A DNA stretch of 64,000 nt, taken from positions 62,001 through 126,000 of the forward strand of contig CAUVEB010000002.1 in the NCBI GenBank assembly GCA_963550915.1. The letters are read 5' to 3'. Below, piece by piece: positions 7,920-17,414 of the stretch. The translations under genes and the position numbers were made by a program. Below the pieces are notes generated by a model. That model did not search any database and had not been told where the DNA came from. It worked only from the letters and a program-made list of their open reading frames with translations. This DNA is from Caviibacter sp963550915. GTDB taxonomy: Bacteria; Fusobacteriota; Fusobacteriia; Fusobacteriales; Leptotrichiaceae. Every line of letters begins with the position of its first letter. The first letter of the stretch is position 1.

Positions 7920-8927
7920 ATGAAAATTTTAGGAATTGAAAGCTCTTGTGACGAAACATCAATTGCAATAGTTGAAGATGGCAAGAAAGTTTATAGTAAT
8001 ATAATTTCAACTCAAATAGATATACATAAAAAATATGGTGGTGTTGTTCCTGAAATAGCATCAAGACATCATATACAAAATATAAGCTATGTATTTTATG
8101 AATGTCTTGAAAAAGCTAATCTAAGCATGAACGATATTGATTATATTGCTGTAACAAATAGACCTGGTCTTATCGGTTCTTTACTTGTTGGGCTAACTTT
8201 TGCTAAAGGACTTGCTCTAAAATATGACAAACCTTTAATTCCAATTAATCATATTGAAGGTCATATTTATTCAACATTTATTGAAAATTATGTTAAATTA
8301 CCTGCAATTACTATTGTTGCATCAGGCGGACATACTAGTATATACCATATGGATGAAAATCATAATTTAAACTTAATGGGTGAAACGCTAGATGATGCAA
8401 TAGGTGAAGCATATGATAAGGTTGCAAGAATCATAGGACTTGAATATCCAGGTGGACCTGTAATTGAAAAATATGCAAAAGACGGTAATTATAACATAGA
8501 TATACCTATACCAAACATTAAAGGATATGATTTAAGTTTTAGTGGCATAAAAACATATGTTACAAATTATATTAATAAACTTAATATGAAAAATGAAAGT
8601 TATAATATAAACGATATAGCTAAATCATTTCAATGTACAGCAGTAGAGCATTTAAAACAAAAAGCAATTAGTGCTGTGCTTAGTACAAATGCTAAAAGCC
8701 TTGCAATCGCAGGCGGAGTTTCAGCAAATACGTACTTAAGAGAAGTATTATATTCATCATCTGAATTAAAAGATGTTGATATTGTTTTCCCAAAAAAAAT
8801 GGAATATTGTACCGATAACGGTGCAATGATAGCAGCTTGTGCATACTATGTATTAAAACACACTAAAAATACTGAAAATTCTTTAGAGTTTGATGCAACA
8901 TCAACTAAAGAATTTCATAGAAATTAG
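7920..8927 (+). CDS. tsaD: tRNA N6-adenosine threonylcarbamoyltransferase TsaD
   Basis: TsaD (Gcp/Kae1 family) transfers the threonylcarbamoyl group to A37 of tRNAs that read ANN codons, working with TsaB and TsaE in the cytosol. The 335 residues have normal length. Visible are the N-terminal GIESSCDETS, the metal-binding HIEGH (His111, His115), ASGGHT and the C-terminal TDNGAMIA. TsaE and TsaB are encoded together at 60302-61421 in this window, so most of the t6A pathway is here. AGGGAG lies 9 bases before the ATG. The DUF4912 gene follows 11 bases later and is probably co-transcribed. Confidence 0.97.
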   Translation: MKILGIESSCDETSIAIVEDGKKVYSNIISTQIDIHKKYGGVVPEIASRHHIQNISYVFYECLEKANLSMNDIDYIAVTNRPGLIGSLLVGLTFAKGLALKYDKPLIPINHIEGHIYSTFIENYVKLPAITIVASGGHTSIYHMDENHNLNLMGETLDDAIGEAYDKVARIIGLEYPGGPVIEKYAKDGNYNIDIPIPNIKGYDLSFSGIKTYVTNYINKLNMKNESYNINDIAKSFQCTAVEHLKQKAISAVLSTNAKSLAIAGGVSANTYLREVLYSSSELKDVDIVFPKKMEYCTDNGAMIAACAYYVLKHTKNTENSLEFDATSTKEFHRN

Positions 8928-8938
8928 AGGAGGAGAAT

Positions 8939-9670
8939 ATGTTTATAGATGGCTATAACTTTCTTAGAAAATACAGAAATTATGTGAACAAAAAACTTAT
9001 ACCTTCAAAAATAAGAATGAAAAGACCTGGCTATTTAGAAAGAGTTAATGTACTAAAAAAAGCCTTAGATGAGGTAAATGAATTTGTTAGCACAAAATAT
9101 GATATAGGTAAGGATATTTACTTTGACCGTGATGTTTTACCTAATATTTATTATAGAGATGAAATTGTACTTTTACCAAAAAATACAAATACAATATTTG
9201 CTTATTGGGAAGTAAAAGAAGAAACTTTTAACACCCTAAAAAAAGAGCATAATGTTTATGATGAAGTAATTTTAAGAGTATATAAAGAAGATAAATTATT
9301 TCTTACATTACAAATACCAAGTAGAGTAGGTTCAACATATATTAATAATGTTAAGTCTGATAGTATTTATGAAATATCACTTGGATTTATTAATGAAAAA
9401 GGTGAATTTTTTGAAGTAGCAAAATCTAATACTGCAATATCACCAAGTGGTAAAGTATCAGATAATACTAGTGTTACTTGGGGTAGAGGAATTAGAGCGA
9501 ATAGCAGAGTACATCTTAGAAGATACTCAAAATATAATTTACCTGATGAAGAAGAATTTAGAGCTGAAATACTTGATGAAGAACTTGAAGCATTTAATAT
9601 TAAAGAAGAAGCAAGATATATCGGATCATCAAACATTAGATTTGGTTCATCTGATTTAGTTAGAAAATAG
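8939..9670 (+). CDS. DUF4912-type protein
   Basis: This protein has 243 residues. The middle (about 75-170) matches my recollection of DUF4912: a LPKNTNTIFAYWEV segment with the invariant YW, a strand EVILRVYK, then YEISLGF and EVAKSNTAISP. The last 80 residues are charged. There is no signal peptide or membrane segment, so the protein is expected in the cytosol. DUF4912 has no established biochemical role; in some bacteria it occurs next to glycan-branching genes, which does not apply here. An AGGAGG site precedes the ATG, and a strong terminator follows the stop. Confidence 0.75.
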   Translation: MFIDGYNFLRKYRNYVNKKLIPSKIRMKRPGYLERVNVLKKALDEVNEFVSTKYDIGKDIYFDRDVLPNIYYRDEIVLLPKNTNTIFAYWEVKEETFNTLKKEHNVYDEVILRVYKEDKLFLTLQIPSRVGSTYINNVKSDSIYEISLGFINEKGEFFEVAKSNTAISPSGKVSDNTSVTWGRGIRANSRVHLRRYSKYNLPDEEEFRAEILDEELEAFNIKEEARYIGSSNIRFGSSDLVRK

Positions 9671-9677
9671 TTATTTA

Positions 9678-9706
9678 GGATATTATATTATTATAATATC
9701 CTTTTT
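9678..9706 (+). terminator. Terminator after the DUF4912 gene
   Basis: A ten-base perfect stem GGATATTATA/TATAATATCC (9678-9687 and 9692-9701) with a four-base loop and a T5 run, eight bases after the stop codon. Confidence 0.8.
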
Positions 9707-9728
9707 ACTAAAAAAAATTAAAATTACC

Positions 9729-9757
9729 TTGACAAGTTTTTTTATTTTTGGTATTAT
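9729..9757 (+). promoter_or_regulatory. Promoter of tRNA(CAT) and probably the LysR gene
   Basis: Consensus -35 TTGACA (9729-9734), 17-bp spacer, -10 TATTAT (9752-9757) preceded by TTGG. Transcription should begin near 9764, a dozen bases before the tRNA. Confidence 0.8.
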
Positions 9758-9775
9758 AATATTTGTTAAAAGGTT

Positions 9776-9852
9776 GTCTAGGTAGCTCAATTGGCTAGAG
9801 CATACGGTTCATACCCGTAAGGTTAACGGTTCGATTCCGTTCCTAGACACCA
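9776..9852 (+). tRNA. tRNA-Met (anticodon CAT; elongator or Ile2)
   Basis: A 77-base cloverleaf: acceptor GTCTAGG/CCTAGAC, discriminator A, encoded CCA, D-arm GCTC/GAGC, T-loop TTCGATT. The anticodon loop TTCATAC gives CAT. It is not the initiator: base pair 1-72 is G-C and the anticodon stem lacks the three initiator G-C pairs. Elongator Met and lysidine-modified Ile2 cannot be separated by eye. No terminator separates it from the LysR gene 20 bases on. Confidence 0.93.
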
Positions 9853-9871
9853 TTTTTTTATAGGAGAAATT

Positions 9872-10768
9872 ATGGAGCTTAACCATTTAAAAGCCTTTTA
9901 TGAAACATGTAAAGTACAAAGTTTTACAAAGGCAAGTGAAAAACTATTTATTAGTCAGTCTGCTATTTCAATACAGATAAAAAAATTAGAAACAACACTT
10001 GATACTCAACTTATTGAAAGAACTTCTAAAACTTTTAAACTTACTTTTGCAGGTAAAGAACTTTATAAAATGGCTGATGAGATTTTTGGTACTATTTCAA
10101 GAATAGAAAATAATATTAAAAAAATAGTTGAAAATCACCAAATAAAAATATTTATAGGAGCAACACATAATATAGGTGAGCCTATATTACCTCAAATAGT
10201 AAAAAGTTATAGAGATAGTAATCCAACTATTGAGTTTGATATATTTATAAAAAACAGTAATTCTCTTTTAAATCATTTAAAAGACGGAACTGTTGATTTA
10301 ATTTTCACTGATGATTTAGTTGTTGAAGACAACGAAGTTAAGGTTGTTAATACTGATGATTATCCTTTCGTTATCATAGCACCTAATAATATTAAAAAAT
10401 ATGATGATTTAAAAAATATACATTATTTAAAAAGAGATAATATAAACATCAATAACTATATAGAGCAATTTGAAGAAATGATAGGCTTTAGTAATGAAAA
10501 AGTTATGAATGTAAACGGAAGTATTGAAACAACAAAAAAACTTGTTTCTCTAGGCATTGGTTATGCAGTCGTTCCATATTACTGTGTTTATCATAATATA
10601 AATAACAAAGAATTTAAAATTATACATAGATTTAATAAAAATGATAGCAAATTCCAAATAATGTTACTTAAAGATTCGATAAATAATGAGCTTATAAAAG
10701 ATTTTATAGACTTTGTTAGAAAGTATGATGTTAGTAAGCCACTAAGAGAACTAAAAAATAAATTGTAA
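9872..10768 (+). CDS. LysR-family transcriptional regulator
   Basis: This protein has 298 residues, the typical LysR length. Residues 1-60 form the winged helix-turn-helix (NHLKAFYETCKVQSFTKASE, then LFISQSAISIQIKKLE), and residues about 90-295 the periplasmic-binding-like effector domain. The effector is unknown. No divergently transcribed target gene lies beside it, unlike the classical arrangement; instead it sits directly behind a tRNA gene with AGGAGAAATT just before the ATG. Its mRNA is probably made as a tRNA-mRNA precursor and released by tRNA 3' processing. The downstream gene rpmB has its own promoter. Confidence 0.9.
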   Translation: MELNHLKAFYETCKVQSFTKASEKLFISQSAISIQIKKLETTLDTQLIERTSKTFKLTFAGKELYKMADEIFGTISRIENNIKKIVENHQIKIFIGATHNIGEPILPQIVKSYRDSNPTIEFDIFIKNSNSLLNHLKDGTVDLIFTDDLVVEDNEVKVVNTDDYPFVIIAPNNIKKYDDLKNIHYLKRDNININNYIEQFEEMIGFSNEKVMNVNGSIETTKKLVSLGIGYAVVPYYCVYHNINNKEFKIIHRFNKNDSKFQIMLLKDSINNELIKDFIDFVRKYDVSKPLRELKNKL

Positions 10769-10776
10769 TATTATCC

Positions 10777-10805
10777 TTGAAAATTATACTTTAATATGGT
10801 AAAAT
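10777..10805 (+). promoter_or_regulatory. Promoter of rpmB
   Basis: -35 TTGAAA (10777-10782), 17-bp spacer ending TATGG, -10 TAAAAT (10800-10805). Confidence 0.75.
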
Positions 10806-10838
10806 AAAAATCTAGGATACTAACGAGGAGGTGCTAAT

Positions 10839-11105
10839 ATGCAAATTTGTGAAGTTTTTGGTAAAAAGACAGGACACGGAAATTCAGTGAGCCGTTCTAA
10901 TAGAGCAACTAAAAGAATTTGGAAACCAAATTTACAAGTTATGACATTATCAGTTAATGATAAAGATGTTAGAGTTAGAGTTTGTACTAAAGCTATGAAA
11001 ACTTTAAAAGGAAAAAATCCTGATCAAGTTAGAAAAATATTATTAGAAAATAAAAACAACTTAAGTACTAGATTAGCTAAAGTTTTATTTTCAGAAGCAG
11101 AGTAA
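10839..11105 (+). CDS. rpmB: 50S ribosomal protein L28
   Basis: An 88-residue basic protein of the large ribosomal subunit. The N-terminus MQICEVFGKKTGHGNSVSRS followed by TKRIWKPNLQ is characteristic of L28. The zinc-ribbon cysteines of some L28 proteins are absent. GAGGAGGTG lies 6 bases before the ATG. It is transcribed alone between its own promoter and a shared terminator. Confidence 0.95.
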   Translation: MQICEVFGKKTGHGNSVSRSNRATKRIWKPNLQVMTLSVNDKDVRVRVCTKAMKTLKGKNPDQVRKILLENKNNLSTRLAKVLFSEAE

Positions 11106-11135
11106 TCTAGCTTATTAACTCTGTTTCTAATAAAT

Positions 11136-11167
11136 AAAAGCTAGAATATTAAATATTCTAGCTTTTT
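11136..11167. terminator. Bidirectional terminator between rpmB and the GH13 gene
   Basis: A near-perfect palindrome, GCTAGAATAT TAA ATATTCTAGC, flanked by A4 on the left and T6 on the right, so it can terminate both rpmB and the converging amylase gene. Confidence 0.85.
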
Positions 11168-11170
11168 TAT

Positions 11171-14170
11171 TTACATTTTCTTAAGTAATAGTATAGCTGC
11201 TTTTTTAGCTTTTAATCTGATACTTAAATCGCCTTCCATACCTGTTTTTATCTTGTTTGTTGATAATAAATCAAGCATTTCTTTATTCTTATGATATGTT
11301 TTAAAGCTTACACTTTGTTCATCAAATGAATTATTTATTATTATTATAATAGAAGTCTTTTTATCGTATCTTTCATAAGCAAGCACATCTTTATCATTAT
11401 CAGCAAATAACTCTTTAAATTTACCATATACTAATACTTTATGTTTTAATCTGATATTAATTATTTTTTTATACCAAGCAAAAAGTTCTAAGTCCGGTTC
11501 TTGTTTGTATACTTCTCCCCTATTTATATATGAAGGATTTTTTTCTTCATCATATAAGTATTCATCCCATAGCATAGGTTTTCTACAATAAGGATCTGTT
11601 GCTCCCCACATACCTACTTCATCTCCGTAATATATCATAGGAGCACCTATATATGTCATTTGAAATACAGAGATTAATTTTAGTATTTGTTTAGGTTTTA
11701 TTTTAGAGTTTATCCAATCAATATTAGTATTTGGATGATAAACAGATGCAAGATCTGGTCTTATACTGTTATATCCTTTTTCAAGCTGTTTTCCTTCTTC
11801 AAGATTTCTACCTAGTGCATCATTTACTATTCTAGAGTAAAGTCTATCTGTATCATGTGAACCATTTAAATTTTGCATAGCTTGCAGTGCTTGATAAGGA
11901 TACCAAGTTCTTTTTTCACGTAACTCATTGAAAAAGTCTTGAGCTTTTAGTTTATAGCAAACTCCACCGTCTTTTGATTGATTTATAAAATAGCCTATAG
12001 TTGTTTTTAGCCACTCATAATTCATTACTGCATCAAACTTATTATTACTTACATCTGAACTTGCATTGCCCCAAATTTCAGCTGTAATATACGCATCTTT
12101 TTTAGCCTCTTTTACAACAACTTTAAACTCACTCCAAAAATCTTGATTTTCAAGACAGTTAGGTACATCTAATCTAAATCCGTCTATACCGTCATCTATA
12201 GTATAATCATCATTTGCTACACCGTCAGGACCATACATCCATTTTCTTACTATATTGAATATATATTCCTTATACTCTACATTAAAAGTATCAAACTCAG
12301 GTAAAGTTTTAATTCCAGCCCAACCTACATAATCAACATTATTTTTATTATGTATTAATGTTTCATATGCTTGTTGTTCACTCATATCCTTAGTTATTTC
12401 AATGTGCTTATCAAAATTAATAAATTTATACCAACTTGCATATGGTGATTTTTCTCCTTGTGCTAATGCAAGGTTAAAGCTCCAGTGTCTATCACTACTA
12501 TGGTTAAATACTCCGTCAAATATTACTCTTATACCGTTTTTATGAAATTCTTTTATTAGGTCAACCATTATTAAATCTGATTCAGTCCATACCCAAGTTT
12601 TTGGATCTTGTGTTTCAAGGTATCCATTTTTACCTTGATTTTCACCAACTAAATTTACTTCTAATAATTTTAATTCACTATTATTTTTTGCATCATTTCC
12701 TAAAACTTCAACATATGACTTATTATTTTCACTAATATATACTCCATGTTTACTTCCTGATGTTCTTATTGTTCCAAAATCAGGCGATATATGTCTAAAG
12801 TCATTTGCTCCATATTTATGATTTTGATATGAGAAAAATACCGGATTTAGCCAAACTGCATTTATACCTAATTCTTTCATATATGGTATTTTTTCTTTTA
12901 TACCTTGTATATCTCCACCATACATACGTGCATATTTTAAGCTATAACTAAGTCCTTGTTCTCCTATTTTCTCCCAACCTGTTCTATCACTAAAATCCGA
13001 AGTCCATCTATTTCTATCAAACTTTGATAGTTGAACATTATTTACTCTCCATTTGTAATCTTCAATAAATTTATGTTCGTGTAGCTTATTTATTCCAAAG
13101 CTTTCAGGTCCAAACTCGTTGAATATAGGGTCGTTATAGCTATTAGCATTATAGAATCTTTCAGGGAAAATATTATACCATATAGCTTCTTTAGTCCAAT
13201 CAGGGATATAGAATAAGTCAACATTTGAATCTTTTGATATTTTTATTCTCTCAAGATTATTTTCATACTTTAATTCTTTACCGTTAAAATATGCTTTTTG
13301 ACCATTATCTTCAATTATGTACATTATGCTAAAATTTTTAACATTTTCTTCAAAATCTATATGTCTTTTGAAATAATCAAACTCTTTTGTAAAATCTTGA
13401 AATTTTTCAAGTTCAATTATTTCTTCTACCTTATCTTCTTGAATTATACTTATATACGCTCTATAAACATCATTTATTTGTGCTCTTAGTGTAAATTCAT
13501 ATTCTTTATCTGATATCTTATTAACTGTGTGAGATATGGCTTTAATTTCAACATTTTCATCAATAGCATCAAATGAAAATTTACCTGTACCAAGTTTACC
13601 TTGTGGGAATAGTTTACCATTTTCTCCAACAATTAAACTTTTATTCTTACCGTTTTCCCATTCACCATTGATTATATACTTATACTCATAATAACCATTA
13701 TTTAAGTTTAAAAGTATTTCAGCATCAGTTTCACTTTTTATTTTAATAGAGCTTGAATCTGGCATCCAGCTATTAAAACTTCCTGCTATTTCAAGAGTTT
13801 TAATACTTTCTATATCATATTTTTTAGAATTAAAATATAGTCTTGTAAATTTTGTTTTGTTTAATTTAAATTCTTTAAAATTTAGATCTATTTCAATTAA
13901 AATATCTATACCATTTTGAAATCCTGTTATAATTCTAGGGGCATTTGTTTCATCTAAATACGCCTCAAAATTCTTAACAAATGGTGCTGTATGTGTATAA
14001 GTAACGTTTTGTCTTTTGTTATCAGATAAAATATAGAAAAAATATGCACCTTTTTCTACATTAGACCAATTATATGTATATCTACCATTTAAACCTTTTA
14101 ATTCTATTTGTTTATATGGCTTATTATCTTTTACAATAAAAAGTTCAACTATTTGTCCGCTTCTAAACAT
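11171..14170 (-). CDS. GH13 alpha-glucan hydrolase with N-terminal starch-binding-like domain
   Basis: An alpha-amylase-family enzyme of 999 residues, cytosolic because no signal peptide is present. Residues about 120-185 look like a CBM48/AMPK-type glycan-binding module (IAGSFNSWMPD, YYEYKYIINGEW). The catalytic barrel starts near 325 and shows all four GH13 regions: DGVFNH 552-557, GFRLDVPN 664-671 (nucleophile Asp668), ITAEIW 695-700 (acid/base Glu698) and NGSHDTD 769-775 (Asp773). It is long for a neopullulanase or cyclomaltodextrinase (usually near 590) because of about 320 N-terminal residues and an insertion at about 468-530. Substrate (maltodextrin, pullulan or glycogen) cannot be told. 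Its start overlaps the end of pgi by 22 bases, with AAGGAA 8 bases upstream, so the two are probably translated from one mRNA. Confidence 0.9.
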   Translation of the reverse strand: MFRSGQIVELFIVKDNKPYKQIELKGLNGRYTYNWSNVEKGAYFFYILSDNKRQNVTYTHTAPFVKNFEAYLDETNAPRIITGFQNGIDILIEIDLNFKEFKLNKTKFTRLYFNSKKYDIESIKTLEIAGSFNSWMPDSSSIKIKSETDAEILLNLNNGYYEYKYIINGEWENGKNKSLIVGENGKLFPQGKLGTGKFSFDAIDENVEIKAISHTVNKISDKEYEFTLRAQINDVYRAYISIIQEDKVEEIIELEKFQDFTKEFDYFKRHIDFEENVKNFSIMYIIEDNGQKAYFNGKELKYENNLERIKISKDSNVDLFYIPDWTKEAIWYNIFPERFYNANSYNDPIFNEFGPESFGINKLHEHKFIEDYKWRVNNVQLSKFDRNRWTSDFSDRTGWEKIGEQGLSYSLKYARMYGGDIQGIKEKIPYMKELGINAVWLNPVFFSYQNHKYGANDFRHISPDFGTIRTSGSKHGVYISENNKSYVEVLGNDAKNNSELKLLEVNLVGENQGKNGYLETQDPKTWVWTESDLIMVDLIKEFHKNGIRVIFDGVFNHSSDRHWSFNLALAQGEKSPYASWYKFINFDKHIEITKDMSEQQAYETLIHNKNNVDYVGWAGIKTLPEFDTFNVEYKEYIFNIVRKWMYGPDGVANDDYTIDDGIDGFRLDVPNCLENQDFWSEFKVVVKEAKKDAYITAEIWGNASSDVSNNKFDAVMNYEWLKTTIGYFINQSKDGGVCYKLKAQDFFNELREKRTWYPYQALQAMQNLNGSHDTDRLYSRIVNDALGRNLEEGKQLEKGYNSIRPDLASVYHPNTNIDWINSKIKPKQILKLISVFQMTYIGAPMIYYGDEVGMWGATDPYCRKPMLWDEYLYDEEKNPSYINRGEVYKQEPDLELFAWYKKIINIRLKHKVLVYGKFKELFADNDKDVLAYERYDKKTSIIIIINNSFDEQSVSFKTYHKNKEMLDLLSTNKIKTGMEGDLSIRLKAKKAAILLLKKM

Positions 14171-15480
14171 TTTAGTATTTCCTTCGTTTCTTTTTCATAT
14201 CCAGGTTTTTCTAGTAATGCAAACATATTTTTCTTGTACGCTTCAACTCCAGGTTGATCAAATGGATTTACACCATTTAGATATCCAGAAATTCCTACTG
14301 CTTTTTCAAAGAAGTAAAATAAATATCCAAGATTATATTCATTTGCACTGCTAATTGAAATTTCAATATTAGGTACATTACCGTCAACGTGTGCTAACAT
14401 AACACCTTTTGCTGCCATTTTATTTACATAATCAACAGTTTTACCTGCTAAGAAATTTAAACCGTCTAAGTCTTCTTCATCTTTTTCTATTACTATTTCA
14501 TGTTCTGGACTGTCTATTGATATTACAGTTTCAAACATTGTTCTGCTACCTTCTTGTATAGCTTGACCTATAGAGTGTAAATCTGTTGAAAAATCTGCTG
14601 ATGTTGGATATATACCTTTAAAATCTTTTCCTTCTGATTCAGCAAATAATTGTTTTAACCATTCAGAGATATAGTGTAGTCTTGGTTCATAATTTACAAA
14701 AATTTCCATAGACTTACCTTTTCTATATAGTATATTTCTAAGTGCTGCATATTTCATTGCAGGGTTATTTTCAAAATCAGCTCTCATATCAACACTTGCA
14801 TCTTTTGCACCATCCATTAATGCATTTATATCAATACCTGCACAAGCTATTGGTAAAAGTCCTACTGCTGTTAATACTGAAAATCTTCCACCTACATTAT
14901 CAGGTACAACAAAAGTTTCATATCCTTTTTTTGTAGCAAGAGTTTTTAATGCTCCACGGCTTTTATCTGTTGTTGCATATATTCTTTTTGCTGCTTCTTC
15001 TAAACCATATTTATCTTCTAATAATTTTTTAAATATTCTAAATGCAATAGCAGGTTCTGTAGTTGTTCCAGATTTAGAGATTACATTTATAGAGAAATCT
15101 TTATCTTTTACAAGATTTACTATATCGTGTAAATAGTTGCTACTAATATTTGTTCCTACAAAATATATTTCAAGATCGCCTAATTGGTTGTATCCAGTTG
15201 GTTTTATAAACTCAATAGCTGCTCTAGCACCTAGATATGAACCCCCTATTCCTATAACAACTAGAGCTTTTGAATCTTTTCTTATTTTATCTGATGCTTT
15301 TATTATTCTTTCAAACTCTTCTTTGTCATAGTTAGTTGGTAAGTCTATCCAACCTAAAAAATCTGATCCTGCACTTGTACCATTTTCTAAAGTCTTATTT
15401 GCAAGTTCAACAAACAGCTTAATAGCATTTATTTCATGTTCTTTTATAAAGTTTTTTGTATAGTTATAATTTAATTTCAT
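14149..15480 (-). CDS. pgi: Glucose-6-phosphate isomerase
   Basis: Pgi interconverts glucose 6-phosphate and fructose 6-phosphate in the cytosol. The 443 residues correspond to the short Gram-positive type. Visible are VVIGIGGSYLGARAA at about 74-88, VISKSGTTTEPA and the SADFSTDLHSIGQ region with the substrate-binding histidine. It lies 21 bases downstream of mnmG and overlaps the GH13 gene. Together with the glycogen phosphorylase at 47510 it links alpha-glucan degradation to glycolysis. Confidence 0.96.
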   Translation of the reverse strand: MKLNYNYTKNFIKEHEINAIKLFVELANKTLENGTSAGSDFLGWIDLPTNYDKEEFERIIKASDKIRKDSKALVVIGIGGSYLGARAAIEFIKPTGYNQLGDLEIYFVGTNISSNYLHDIVNLVKDKDFSINVISKSGTTTEPAIAFRIFKKLLEDKYGLEEAAKRIYATTDKSRGALKTLATKKGYETFVVPDNVGGRFSVLTAVGLLPIACAGIDINALMDGAKDASVDMRADFENNPAMKYAALRNILYRKGKSMEIFVNYEPRLHYISEWLKQLFAESEGKDFKGIYPTSADFSTDLHSIGQAIQEGSRTMFETVISIDSPEHEIVIEKDEEDLDGLNFLAGKTVDYVNKMAAKGVMLAHVDGNVPNIEISISSANEYNLGYLFYFFEKAVGISGYLNGVNPFDQPGVEAYKKNMFALLEKPGYEKETKEILKCLEADK

Positions 15481-15501
15481 TTTGTAACCCCTTTTATCTT
15501 T

Positions 15502-17355
15502 TTAATTTTTAAGTATTGCCATAATTAATACTATATCATTGTATGTTACACCACTTATTCTTGTGGCATTTCCTATTGTTTTTGGTTTATGATAAATTAA
15601 ACCACTTTTTGCTATATTGCTTAGACCTTGTATATTTTCATAATCAAAATCATCAGGAATAATGTAACTTTCTAAAGCTTTAAATTTTTCAATTTGTTCT
15701 TTTTCACGCTCTATAAATATATTATACTTAGCATTTATTTCAATTTGCTCTATTGCAAGTTGTGGTAAATCTTTTATATCAATAAATTTTGCTAAATCAC
15801 TGTAACTTATCTCTTGTCTTGCTAAAAACTCAAATGCACTAACAACTCCACTTTGAGTTGCTCCATTTGATATACTAGACAGTAGCTCATTTGTCTTATT
15901 ACTTGGATATATTTTTATTTCTTTTAATCTAGCTATCTCTTTATTTATTTCTTTTTCTATATTTTCTAATTCTTCTATTTTTTCTTTACTTAATAGACCA
16001 ATTTCTTTTGAAATATCAAGTAGTCTTAAAAAAGTGTTATCCTGTCTTAATGTAAGTCTATATTCTGCTCTTGAAGGTAATACTCTATAAGGTTCTGGTG
16101 TTTTTTTAGTTATAATATCTTCAATTAAAACACCTATGTAAGCCTCATCTCTTTTTATAATAATAGGCTCTTTATCTTGTATTTTTCTACTTGCATTAAC
16201 TCCTGCTATAAAGCCTTGAGCTGCCGCTTCTTCGTATCCACTAGTTCCGTTTATTGTTCCTGCTGTATAAAGTCCTTTTATTACTTTTGATTCCATAGTG
16301 TAATTTAATTGATGTGCCGGTATATAGTCATACTCAATTGCATATCCATATCTTACAATCTTTGCATTTTCAAGACCTGTTATTGTTTTTAACATTTCTT
16401 CTTGTGCAAAAGGTGGCATAGCTGTTGTAAACCCATTTATATATATTTCATCACTATGTTCACTTTCTCTTTCTAAAAATATTTGGTGATTGTATTTTTC
16501 AGGAAAATTCATCACTTTTCTATCTAATGAAGGGCAATGTCTTGGACCTTTAGTACTTACTATACCTGTTACTATTGGTGAATATTTTAAAAGCTCTTTT
16601 GCAACTTCAATAGTCTTTTTTGTTGTATATGTTAAATATGTAGGATATGTTGTTATATTTTCTTCTTTTGTTTCATAAGAAAAAAATCTTGGTTTTTGTT
16701 CACCGTGTAACTCTGTCATCTTACTAAAATCAATTGAATCTTTACTTATTCTTGGTGGTGTAGCTGTTTGATATCTATCAAGCTCTATACCATGTTTTTT
16801 TAGTGAAGTTGCTAGTTCAATACTCGCTATCTCTCCAACTCTACCTGCACTATATTTAACATCACCTATTATATATTCGCCATTTAAAAATGTTCCTGTA
16901 CATAAAATAACAGCCTTTGCACCATAACTAACTCCAAGATTATCAACAACACCATAAATCTTATTATTATCATCTACTAAAAGTTCTGTTATATTTGCCT
17001 GTATTACTGAAAGATTTTCTTGATTTTCAAGTACTTCTCTCATCTTAGTTCTATATAAATACTTATCAGCTTGTGCTCTTGTTATTCTTGCAGCAAGCCC
17101 TTTAGTGTGGTTTAAATGTTTTAACTGTAGATTATATTTATCTATATGTCTTGCCATTTGACCACCAAGCATACCTATTTCACTAACTAAATGACTTTTA
17201 CCAGGACCTCCAATAGATGGATTACAACTCATCATAGCAATTGTATTTAAATAAATACTAAATAGTGCTGTCTTTACTCCAAGTCTTGCACTTGCAAGTG
17301 CTGCCTCAATTCCTGCATGTCCTGCACCTACGACTATTACATCAAATTGTTCCAT
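15502..17355 (-). CDS. mnmG: tRNA uridine-5-carboxymethylaminomethyl modification enzyme MnmG
   Basis: MnmG (GidA) is the FAD enzyme that, with MnmE, modifies wobble U34 of several tRNAs. The 617 residues are standard. It has the N-terminal dinucleotide-binding GAGHAGIEAALA, the family signatures GPRHCPSLDRKV and GTSGYEEAAAQG, and the C-terminal MnmE-binding helical region. The ATG at 17355 is supported by the family N-terminus, but the only strong Shine-Dalgarno (AGGAGGAG, 17388-17395) lies more than 30 bases upstream, separated by a stem-loop that can bring it close (see separate entry). pgi and the GH13 gene follow. Confidence 0.96.
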   Translation of the reverse strand: MEQFDVIVVGAGHAGIEAALASARLGVKTALFSIYLNTIAMMSCNPSIGGPGKSHLVSEIGMLGGQMARHIDKYNLQLKHLNHTKGLAARITRAQADKYLYRTKMREVLENQENLSVIQANITELLVDDNNKIYGVVDNLGVSYGAKAVILCTGTFLNGEYIIGDVKYSAGRVGEIASIELATSLKKHGIELDRYQTATPPRISKDSIDFSKMTELHGEQKPRFFSYETKEENITTYPTYLTYTTKKTIEVAKELLKYSPIVTGIVSTKGPRHCPSLDRKVMNFPEKYNHQIFLERESEHSDEIYINGFTTAMPPFAQEEMLKTITGLENAKIVRYGYAIEYDYIPAHQLNYTMESKVIKGLYTAGTINGTSGYEEAAAQGFIAGVNASRKIQDKEPIIIKRDEAYIGVLIEDIITKKTPEPYRVLPSRAEYRLTLRQDNTFLRLLDISKEIGLLSKEKIEELENIEKEINKEIARLKEIKIYPSNKTNELLSSISNGATQSGVVSAFEFLARQEISYSDLAKFIDIKDLPQLAIEQIEINAKYNIFIEREKEQIEKFKALESYIIPDDFDYENIQGLSNIAKSGLIYHKPKTIGNATRISGVTYNDIVLIMAILKN

Positions 17356-17395
17356 TATATCTTGCGTGATAATAGAATATCACACAACTCCTCCT
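17356..17395 (-). promoter_or_regulatory. Hairpin between Shine-Dalgarno and start codon of mnmG
   Basis: On the minus strand AGGAGGAG (17388-17395) is followed immediately by TTGTGTGATA, loop TTCTAT, and TATCACGCAA (stem 17378-17387 with 17362-17371, ten pairs with one G-U), then six bases and ATG. With the stem formed, the Shine-Dalgarno lies about 6 bases from the start. No in-frame start near the Shine-Dalgarno exists: a TGA intervenes. Confidence 0.65.
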
Positions 17396-17414
17396 ATTAT
17401 TCTATTTCTACACC

